Made by a program: the position numbers and the translations under genes
Assembly: GCA_022559845.1 (NCBI GenBank)
Contig: CM040128.1
Location: 226,347,643-226,411,642, forward strand
Reading direction: 5' to 3'
DNA: 64,000 bases
From: Amorphophallus konjac
Lineage: Eukaryota > Streptophyta > Magnoliopsida > Alismatales > Araceae
The notes under the pieces: generated by a model
Database searches by the model: none
Told to the model about the DNA's origin: nothing
Seen by the model: only the letters and a program-made list of their open reading frames with translations
Shown: positions 56,691-64,000 of the stretch, one piece after another
Layout of the letters: each line of letters starts with the position of its first letter
Position numbering within the stretch: the first letter of the stretch is position 1

Positions 56691-57142
56691 ATCTTTGTTA
56701 AGCAATAAACTTCTTTTGCTTCGCCATGTAACCTCTGTCGATGAATGAACCCTAGCCTCAGTTTCTATCACCATCAACGAGTCTGGCTGGCAAGCCTTCT
56801 GACCTTATTTCCAAGCCCTAAGGGGCCTCTACACTTTTTGGTCCTTCGAGCTTTTGGCCTACATTAGCCATTGCTTGGTTCTGAGAATGGTCACGGTGCG
56901 GTGGAGCGAACACCTCACCCCTTTGCTGAAGGCGTGAGCGCTCTCCTGCCCTGGTGACTCAGATACTCAGACTAAAGTCAATTGGTGAATATAAAAGGAT
57001 GGAAAATAATAATGAAAGAATGGAGTCGTCATTTAGCAGCAAATGAGGATATTTCATTCCTATGAAACGAAGAGATACATGTTATGCGGGGCATACCCCG
57101 GGATACATAAAGTCCATCAAACAAAAAGGGGAATAGAAGAGA
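56691..57142. other. Element B spacer between tandem arrays and antisense gene
   Basis: No gene or repeat that I can recognise. It holds the 3' flank of the minus-strand gene; the AT-rich part near 56,990-57,050 could contain its polyadenylation signal. Confidence 0.4.
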
Positions 57143-59743
57143 CTATGGCAGCGAATGTCGGAAGATGTCCTCCAGCTCTGGAATACCAAAGGAAGGATGG
57201 CGGGTCAGTTTTTGCAGTCGAGACTCGGTGACCTCCAGCTGGGACAGTTTCTCTTCGAGGGAAGCGGCTTGTCCCTCGGCCATTTCCGCTTCCTCTATCC
57301 TTTGGACTTCAAGACGCTCTGTTTCCTGAAGCTCAGCCTCTGCCCTTGAAAGTTCGGCATGCAGCTCTGCTATCCAGGCCGTAAGGAAACTTCGGCGCTG
57401 CGAGGAGGCGCTGGCAGCATCCCTCATTTGCGTTGCAGTCCCTTTCAGAGAGACGAGAGCCGCTCGGCATTCAGCTTGCTCCAATGTTATGGCCGTTAGC
57501 TGGTCAGCTACCTCCCGGCCTAGGAATTCCCTTCTGTTCACATATTTCAGCAGCAGAATTACCCGTGGAGTCCAGTCGTCCATGAGGCAGCCGAAAGCCA
57601 ACAGCGAATGGGACAAGTGCTCTATCAAGCCCCTTAGCTGAACATAAGTCAAATCTCTGCTGGCCGCTATGGTCTGCTGAAGGGTCCCTAAGAACTGCCA
57701 CATGAGGTCGCTCGATGACTGGAGACCGAGTGGTGACGTCTCAGGAAGTTCAAACTCCACTTTGTTGTCCATGGTGGCCCAGAGGTCGTCGCTTGTCCCA
57801 GAAGACGACGACGGCATGATCTGCAATGCACTTGCACTAGGACCAATTGCAGTAGCTGATATGGTAGCATGAGTCTCGATGACGGCAACTTCCCTGCCAG
57901 CCTCTTGGGATGAAGCTGCAATAGGAACATTAGTGGCCGAGGACATCCGCTCCTCGCCTCCAACATGGCTGACCCCCATACGGCCAGTTTCAGCAGTGAG
58001 AGCCAGGGCCCCAGTAGTCCCGGTTTTCTCTTCAACGGTCTCTCCCGCCTCTATTTCGGGGGGGGGGGGGGGGGGGCAACTCTCCTCTGAAGCTGACTGT
58101 CGTGCGACTTCCAATGGCCAGGAGTCCCCGACTGCCACCGACTCACCAGTCCTCACAAATACTCCAGGTCCTGCTGGACCCGCTGCCGCTACGTGGTCCT
58201 TGGGATATCGCAGGGCGATATGCCGCAAGACCGGCGGGAAGGTTGCATGATCCGCACCTAGAGTCGGGAGGGGTATCTGCACCGTTATGGTTGGTAGCAC
58301 CACCTCAGTCTGCACCGGAAATATATATATATATATATATATCAGAAGGCTAAAAAGAAAAAGAAAGGAAGAGCAACAAGTGCAGATCGTGGGAGAGTCC
58401 TCACCTCAATCGGCACTAGGCTTAAATCTCCAAGGGCGGCCCCCGCGGCTCCAGCCCCTTCACTTACGAGTGATCCTGACAGCCTAGGACTGCTCCATGT
58501 CAACCGGGGTGGGCTGAAAGTCAGGTGATCACTTTCATAAGCCGAAGATGCCCCGGCATCCTCAGTCTCTGTGTCGACCAGTGGGAACTCCTCGTCACTA
58601 GAACCGCCACCGTAATCGACCTGCTCAAGGGAAGAAGACTCCTCTGCTCTTTCTGGATGCTCCACCATCGAAACAGGAACCTCGCTAGGAGGAGCATCAC
58701 CCTCAGTAGGGACTTCCTCCATGGACTCCATACTAGGAGCAGCAGTTGATGGGATCTCAGGGGCAAGCTCGCCTTGCTCCCCAGCAATGTCTTCCTCTGC
58801 ACCCCTTGCTCCCGGAAGTAATGTCGGTTGCATATCAACTAAAATGTATGGCAAGAAATAGTCAAGCTGACTGAAGACGTGAAGACTCGTGGCGGTGTCG
58901 CGATTAAACTATAAATTACCTTCCATTTCCTTCCTGAGCATTGGAGAAGGTAGATCTCTCTCTACGGGAGCAGTGGGGAGTTCCTCTGCCCCTTCCCCAG
59001 CTACAGCACCGGCTGTCGCCTCTAGCCCGATGACTGCAGCAACTGTATCGGCAACTGTCAACACGGATTAGCCGAGGCAGCCAAAATGAGCCAATGCATT
59101 CTGAAGAAATGAAGAGCTTACCTTCAGCTTCTGGCCCTCGCGTGCGAGAAGCCTCAAACTCTTCAAAGGATACAATCGGCGGAAGAACGATTGCTAGTTC
59201 CTTTTCTGCGGCCTTCCTACGGCGTGCCTGTGTCACTCGGGTCACTGCCGCTTTGGCCTTCCCAACGGCCTCCCTCAACTTGGATCGGGTCCACTTTCTC
59301 AAATCACCAGGAGGTAGAGGCGTCGTAGTTGGAGCTGGCTCGGGAGTCTTGAAGTACGCTAGCTTCTGAGCTTTTAGTATCAGCTCCCTAAAGTGCCGAG
59401 TCTTCTCTAGAGTGGGCCGGACTGCACGCACGCCACGGTGAGAATGATATATACTGCAACAAGGAAAAAGAAACTCGGCCAAAGCGCTGGAGCAAAGAAA
59501 AGAAAGATACATGTTGGCCCCGTGTAGAAGGGGAAAAGAGGCCAATAATACAGCGGTGGCACTTTGTCTCTCGAAGCTGCCTCGTAAATAAGCCAACATA
59601 AATCTCCTATCTTTTCACTCGGCTCGGCCAGCAGTGCCAGGTCCTCGTGGCCACGAGAAGACATGTGATAATATAAGCTCAGATGGTCCAGCCCCCATCT
59701 GTCAGCATATTTGAATGAGATATGAAGGGGCCGGTCCAGAATG
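57143..59743 (-). CDS. Antisense gene of element B: 3' exons of a coiled-coil protein (5' part lost to element E)
   Basis: Five minus-strand exons with GT-AG introns in matching phases: 59743-59511 (5' cut), 59421-59122, 59054-58920, 58838-58405, 58309-57143 (stop TGA). No stop in about 755 codons, although B gag-pol is full of them. The first exon reads FKYADRWGLDHLSLYYHMSSRGHEDLALL...; the middle is basic (TRSKLREAVGKAKAAVTRVTQARRRKAAEKELA) then acidic (ESSSLEQVDYGGGSSDEEFPL); the last third is a coiled coil (LTAWIAELHAELSRAEAELQE...). A run of 19 G at 58058-58076 encodes Pro. Position and coiled-coil end parallel antisense gene 1 of A, so a plant mobile domain was probably encoded further 5', beyond element E; not seen here. 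Confidence 0.65.
58319..58342. repeat. (AT)n microsatellite in an intron
   Basis: About twelve AT units within the last intron of the B antisense gene (58404-58310). Confidence 0.9.
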
Positions 59744-59776
59744 TGATGCGGGACAATAGGCTCTGATACCAAAATT
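59744..59776 (-). other. LTR-end remnant plus primer site beside the E LTR
   Basis: TGATGCGGGACAA (59744-59756) repeats the first 13 bases of the LTR that starts at 59777. Between them is TAGGCTCTGATACCAAAATT, which on the minus strand contains the primer site TGGTATCAGAGCC. A primer site should border the 5' LTR, not the outer end of the 3' LTR. Confidence 0.75.
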
Positions 59777-62076
59777 TGATGCGGGACAACTGACTCGCTA
59801 GCTAACCTAGGACGCTAAAGAACGCGACCAGCACGCGCACGTGACAAGGCAAGCCGGTGTGACCGACTAACGTGAAATCCCTCCGGGCGGAGGCGTCTCT
59901 CAACAGAACTCCGAACCACGGCCGTCCCACGGAGGGAGGCGCAACGGGGTCACAACGGGCGAGAAGCCGCTGGACGACACGGGAGTCTAGTCCGAGCTCG
60001 GTGCTCGACTAGGGCCAAGGGAAAAGGGGCAGCTCTCGTCTCTCTCAACCAGCAGTAATAAATGAAACTAGCTAGACCCTACACTCACTCACGCGGCACA
60101 ATCAATCATATACGTGATAAGCAAGTACTACGGGCGGGAGCGAGACACGTACCTCCACGCCTAGGCGTGGGGAAGGAACCCCGGCCGAGTCCAACCACCC
60201 CGATACACGCGTGAGAAAACTAATACAAACATCAAAAGGGCCCACTCCTCGCAGGGAGGTAATAGGCTACAACCACAACTACACACGGGGCGGCCGGCGC
60301 ACGGGTTGACGGGCAGCAGCCGAGGTCGGGGATGAAGCCGGATGCCGACCCTCGCAATGCCGATCGCTCCTGTAGTAGCCTTTGAGGAGGAGGCCCACGT
60401 CGCCGTGGGCACTGCTGGGATGCCGAGCCGGATGGAGGAGGCCCCACGCTGCTGCTACGGCCTCGGGGGATGTCGGTCCGGCGAGAGGTTGCTGGCTGGT
60501 CCCTGTGACAGCAGGCAGAGATGGCGTTGGTACACGGCCGTCCGGACAGCGTTTGTGGCGGCGTCTTCTCTGGTGGAAGGCTGACAGGGGCGGCTCTCCA
60601 GGGGCAGTGGTGGCAGATGGGGTCCTGTGGAGGAATTGGGTGCGAAGGGGGTGACAACAGGGGTGCACAGACAGCACTTCAGGGCAGTCTGATCTGTGAC
60701 CGTGGGGTGGGGTGGTGATGGCGCAAGGGTACAGAAGGAGTTCCGGCCCGAGATGATTACTGGAGGTGTGGTGGGATGTGAGGAGTCGACCTACCAAGTT
60801 GCGGATCGATCCGAGGACGGGAAGTGGTACCCCCTTTGGAGGCCCTCTGCTGACAGTCCCGCTCGGGTACTGTAGCGCAGGATTGCGCACTAAAAGTGTG
60901 CTTGAAGACAAAAGTTTACCCCGATGGAGTTTGAAGGCGAGACCAGAGAGGTTGGATTCGTGACTGGGAGGGGAACAAATGTTATGAAGGGACTGGCGGG
61001 GTTTGGTGGAAGGGGAGGCATGCAAACGGTGACCCAAGTCGTCTCAGATCACAGGTGAGACTGCCAGGGAGGCAGACAGAGCGATGAAAGTGTCTGTAAA
61101 GACAACTTTCTCTGTGGATGGAATTTTTGGCCAAGGCCGGTGGGGTTGGAAAGAAGACTGGAAGAGGTACGAAAGTCGTGAAGAAACTCAGATGAGACGC
61201 TGCCAGGAAGCGGACACACCGGACCGATCTCTAGACACCAAATCTGCTGTCAGCACAGGGACGCCCGGGGAAGAGGAAGATGATCCTGCGTGCACCGTCG
61301 CTCCACCGAACTCGTCGCCGTGGACGATGAATGAAGGCTGCTGGCGTTGGAATCCCTTGGGGGAGATCTCCTACCCCTGGGCGTCGCACCCAAGGACTGG
61401 AGATGAGGTGAGGGCGTCGCACCCTCAAGGAGGAGGAAGAGGAAGGGGTCGCCCCTTTTCACAATGTGGCACTCCACACGAACACACAAGCATCAAATTC
61501 TTCATTATTCCTTTCAAAAGAAAATACAAGGTCTTTTATATGGGATGGGGAAATGCTAGGTCTAAACCCTAGCCAAGGGGAAAGGAGATGGGGGGGGCGG
61601 CCACAACCGAGGAAGGCCATTCAAATCTCCTAGATTCTAGGAGTGAAAGGTGGGGGGGGCGGCCAAAAGAGGGAGAGGGCAAAGGGGAAAGGGCGGCTGC
61701 CACTCCCACCAAGAGGGGAGGGAATGGTCCGCCCCCAACCCTAACCCTAGGTGGGGCGCGCCTCCCAAGGTGGGCCCAGGGGGGGGGGGGAAGAGTGGAC
61801 AACCCAAGTGGGCTAGAGGAGTGAACCAAGAAGTGGCCCAATAACCCCCCTAGCCTCTAGCAAGCCTACAAAACACAAATAAAGCCTAATTGGCCTAAAA
61901 AAAGGTCCATGACTGAAAGAAAATTGTCCACACACGGACTAAACCAAGGCCCAACATGGCCCAAAGCATAAAATAAGTGATGATAGCTCCGCTAATCTGT
62001 CAACTGGTCGCCGAGCCAAAGGGATGCCGGCGAGATCCGTGTACTCCGTCGTAAAGTGTGACGCGTGTCCTCACCA
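59777..62076 (-). repeat. Element E 3' LTR (about 2300 bp)
   Basis: Plus-strand ends TGATGC (59777) and TCACCA (62076), so on the minus strand TGGTGA...GCATCA. It shares with the element D LTR the first ten bases, a CCTCCACGC...GGCGTGGGGA hairpin (about 60,152), a GCCCACTCC.CGCAGGGAGG block (about 60,240) and the CATATAAAAGA box. No second copy is in the window, so the right boundary rests on the polypurine tract and motif match. Confidence 0.72.
61533..61541 (-). promoter_or_regulatory. Element E LTR TATA box (candidate)
   Basis: TATAAAAGA on the minus strand, in a context (CATATAAAAGA..TTGTATTTTC) matched in all element D LTRs. Confidence 0.5.
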
Positions 62077-64000
62077 ATTCTCCCCGGGTGGGAAGAACTC
62101 GACCCCGTCGAGTAAGGGTCACGGTCGCTCAGGTAACGCTCCAGCAAGTCCGGATCAATCCGCTCCAGCTCTCCCCGCGTGATCCAGGTGTCGTCTGTCT
62201 CAGGGCGCCCTCTCCAACGCACTAGGAAGCGCTGGTAGGCCCCGCTCCTGGTGGTGGTCACCTGCTCATCCAGTATACAATCGATGTGCTCGCGTCTCTG
62301 TAATGGGGCTGGAGGAGGTGGACTCTCAGAAGGTGTATCGCTCACAACAGGAAGGGGAGGCCCAAGAAGCTCACTGGGAATCACTGCTGGATCCCGATAG
62401 GCCACCAGATCAGAGACGTTGAACGTCGAACTGATCCCATAATCATCTGGCAGCTCAATCTCATACGCGTTAGACCCAATCCGCCTCAGAACTCGGAAGG
62501 GTCCGGCACCGCGGTCCTGGAGTTTCTTTACGGCCCCCGAAGGGAACCGTTCAGGTCTGACCCTGATCATGACATACTCTCCCTCGCGGAACTCACGCGT
62601 GCGTCGATGCGCATCAGCTAACTCCTTATATCGTGCGTTGCTGGCCTCAATGTGACGACGTACATGCTCATGCAACTGCCTAACATGCTCAGCAAAGGAC
62701 TCAGCTGACTCTGAGACACGGGCCTGGACAGGGGATGGGACCAAGTCTATCGGTTTTCTAGGCCTATGACCAGTGACTATCTCAAAAGGACTCAAGCCAG
62801 TAGACCTATTGACCGAATCATTGTAAGCAAACTCCGCTAGAGGGAGAACTAAATCCCAATCCCGGTCACGCTCACGCACTAGACACCTCAAAAGATCCCC
62901 CAAACTCCTATTCACAACCTCTGTTTGACCATCGGTCTGGGGGTGGTAAGCAGTAGAAAACTTCAGCTGTGTGCCCATCATGTGCCATAGGGTCTTCCAG
63001 AAATAGCTAGTAAAACGGACATCCCTATCTGACACAATAGTACGCGGCAACCCAAACCTAGAGACACAATGGGTGAAGAATAGACGGGCAACCCTAGAGG
63101 CATCTGATGTTTTAGAACATGGGATAAACAAGGCCATCTTAGAGAATCTGTCCACCACCACGAAAATAGAGTCGTGTCGGCGGAGGGTACGGGGCAAGCC
63201 TAAGACAAAGTCCATGCTAATGTCCTGCCATGGACTGTCTGGCACTGGGAGGGGAGTGTAAAGGCCGGTATTCTGTTTCCTCTGTTTGGCCAAAGCACAA
63301 ATGCGGCACTGGGCCACAATCCTAGCAACATCCCGCTTCAGGCTAGGCCAAAAGAAGCGGTACTCAACGGCCTCAATGGTCTTATTCCGGCCAAAGTGGC
63401 CGGCTAGACCCCCAGCATGCAACTCCCAAGTAAGAAAATCACGGACCGAGGTCCGTGGGACACAAAGCCTGCTCCCATAGAAAAGGTAGCCATCCTGCAA
63501 CGTATAGTCGGGGTACTCATGGGACGGACCTGACTGGAGGGTGGTGAACATCGGACCGAAATCCGGGCAATCGGCATACAGCTCCCTCATCCTATCCATC
63601 CCAACCACCTCCACACTCATGGTGGTCAATAGATGAGTACGGCGGCTCAAGGCATCAGCAACCCGGTTCTCCACACCGGCCTTGTGCTTCAGCACAAATG
63701 TGTACTCCTGGAGGAACTCGACCCATCGGCTATGGCGAGAGTTGAGCTTCTTTTGGGCATGGAGATATCGGAGTGCCTCATGATCAGAATACAACACAAA
63801 CTCCTGATGTAACAAATAGTGTCTCCAATGCCTCAAAGCTTGCACCACTGCGTAGAATTCCTTATCGTATGTAGAGTAACGCAGTTTCGCATCGCTCAGC
63901 TTCTCGCTAAAGAATGCAACGGGATGGGCCTCCTGACTAAGAACTCCTCCTATGCCTACCCCTGAGGCATCACAAGAGACCTCAAACACCTTCGTGAAGT
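61992..64000 (-). CDS. Element E pol: RNase H, integrase and chromodomain (5' partial)
   Basis: Open from the window edge; residue 1 below is the Met at 63989. RNase H at 1-120 (CDASGVGIGG, YDKEFYAVVQALRHW, SDHEALRYL, NRVADALSR). Integrase zinc finger at about 190-232 (HAGGLAGH...CRIC). Catalytic D260 (SMDFVLG), D321 (VSDRDVRF) and E357 (GQTEVVNRSL); D-35-E spacing is exact. The C-terminal domain has EGEYVMIRVRPERFPSG and KKLQDRGAGPFRVLRR. Chromodomain at about 575-630 (HIDCILDEQVTTTRSGAYQR..LVRWRGRPETDDTWI). The end YSTGSSSSHPG crosses the polypurine tract and the frame stops inside the LTR. Every visible domain is intact. Chromodomains steer integration to chromatin with particular histone marks. 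Reina clade by motif; not verified by tree. Confidence 0.9.
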   Translation of the reverse strand, partial: FTKVFEVSCDASGVGIGGVLSQEAHPVAFFSEKLSDAKLRYSTYDKEFYAVVQALRHWRHYLLHQEFVLYSDHEALRYLHAQKKLNSRHSRWVEFLQEYTFVLKHKAGVENRVADALSRRTHLLTTMSVEVVGMDRMRELYADCPDFGPMFTTLQSGPSHEYPDYTLQDGYLFYGSRLCVPRTSVRDFLTWELHAGGLAGHFGRNKTIEAVEYRFFWPSLKRDVARIVAQCRICALAKQRKQNTGLYTPLPVPDSPWQDISMDFVLGLPRTLRRHDSIFVVVDRFSKMALFIPCSKTSDASRVARLFFTHCVSRFGLPRTIVSDRDVRFTSYFWKTLWHMMGTQLKFSTAYHPQTDGQTEVVNRSLGDLLRCLVRERDRDWDLVLPLAEFAYNDSVNRSTGLSPFEIVTGHRPRKPIDLVPSPVQARVSESAESFAEHVRQLHEHVRRHIEASNARYKELADAHRRTREFREGEYVMIRVRPERFPSGAVKKLQDRGAGPFRVLRRIGSNAYEIELPDDYGISSTFNVSDLVAYRDPAVIPSELLGPPLPVVSDTPSESPPPPAPLQRREHIDCILDEQVTTTRSGAYQRFLVRWRGRPETDDTWITRGELERIDPDLLERYLSDRDPYSTGSSSSHPGRIGEDTRHTLRRSTRISPASLWLGDQLTD
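62077..62112 (-). other. Element E polypurine tract and pre-LTR hairpin
   Basis: Minus strand: CTCGACGGGGTCGAG (62112-62098), 21 bases, LTR start. The purine run is CCCGGGGAGAA. Nearly the same as in elements D and C. It lies inside the end of the pol frame. Confidence 0.7.

Larger units (their letters stand above)
6699..59743 (+). mobile_element. Element B: old Tat-type Ty3/gypsy element, backbone broken by four insertions
   Basis: Pieces 6699-8839, 31263-36730 and 51640-59743 read in order as gag, protease, reverse transcriptase, RNase H, archaeal-type RNase H, integrase, tandem repeats and an antisense gene. At the A insertion the gag frame continues (...EEADIA then SDKEGS...), and at the D insertion the integrase frame continues (YETP then TDCSPFSLVYG). 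The doubled RNase H is the hallmark of the Tat lineage. Many in-frame stops, several of them TGA where CGA is likely, show it is long dead. Neither LTR is in the window. Confidence 0.85.
59744..64000 (-). mobile_element. Element E: Reina-type chromovirus, 3' part only
   Basis: Read on the minus strand: RNase H, integrase and chromodomain (from the window edge to 61992), pre-LTR hairpin and polypurine tract, 3' LTR (62076-59777) and an unusual 33-base tail. Integrase motifs GLYTPLPVP and ISMDFVLGLPRT and a C-terminal chromodomain mark the Reina clade of chromoviruses. The 5' half lies outside the window. It sits inside the antisense gene of element B. Confidence 0.85.

Noticed and set aside
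58058..58076. Run of 19 G as evidence of frameshift or assembly error
   Set aside because: The reading frame stays open through it (poly-Pro) and joins the flanking coding sequence, though its exact length should be treated with care.
60161..61572. ORFs of 252 and 162 residues in the E LTR
   Set aside because: Both strands and several frames are open in GC-rich LTR sequence; no domain and no second copy to test conservation.

Overview
The window is repeat-rich seed-plant nuclear DNA made entirely of nested LTR retrotransposons. I find no host gene, rRNA, tRNA or CRISPR array. The evidence for a plant is the Tat-type Ty3/gypsy elements with two RNase H domains, a Reina-type chromovirus, initiator-tRNA-Met primer sites, and antisense plant-mobile-domain genes with spliceosomal introns. 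Species and even family cannot be told from the sequence.

Layout. One old Tat-type element, called B here, is the backbone and runs in pieces from 6699 to 59743; both of its LTRs lie outside the window. Four elements have inserted into it. Element C (<1-6698, plus) is a non-autonomous element with 2.45 kb LTRs and one gag-plus-unknown-domain frame; it sits upstream of or in the start of B gag. Element A (8840-31262, plus, 22.4 kb, target duplication AGCGT) is a giant Tat-type element in the end of B gag; it has 1.72 kb LTRs, a decayed gag-pol, and two intron-containing antisense genes between integrase and the 3' LTR. Element D (36731-51639, minus, target duplication CCCCA) is a tandem array of four LTRs and three internal regions in the B integrase. 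Element E (59744->64000, minus) is a Reina-type chromovirus lying in an antisense gene of B; only its 3' LTR and the RNase H-integrase-chromodomain end are visible. If C, A and D are removed, the B gag and integrase frames rejoin at the insertion points.

How the parts relate. C and D encode homologous proteins of unknown function (SWLK region, SITS..GC region, GCPGPP motif). C, D and E share a perfect 6-bp-stem hairpin 20-21 nt from the LTR next to the polypurine tract, a tRNA-Met primer site, and LTRs ending CATCA. D also keeps eroded E-like pol 3' sequence. I infer that C and D are satellite elements derived from, and perhaps mobilised by, an E-like Reina chromovirus.

A and B each carry antisense genes downstream of integrase. 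In A, one is a clear seven-exon plant mobile domain gene with a C-terminal coiled coil, and a second is related to the PMD/DUF7745 group. In B, the 3' exons of a coiled-coil-ended gene remain open although B gag-pol is full of stops. A is also studded with short imperfect palindromes whose arms covary (GCGG...CCGTTCATC type), found in both LTRs, upstream of both antisense genes and in the first intron of one. B has 4.6 kb of four consecutive tandem-repeat families between integrase and its antisense gene.
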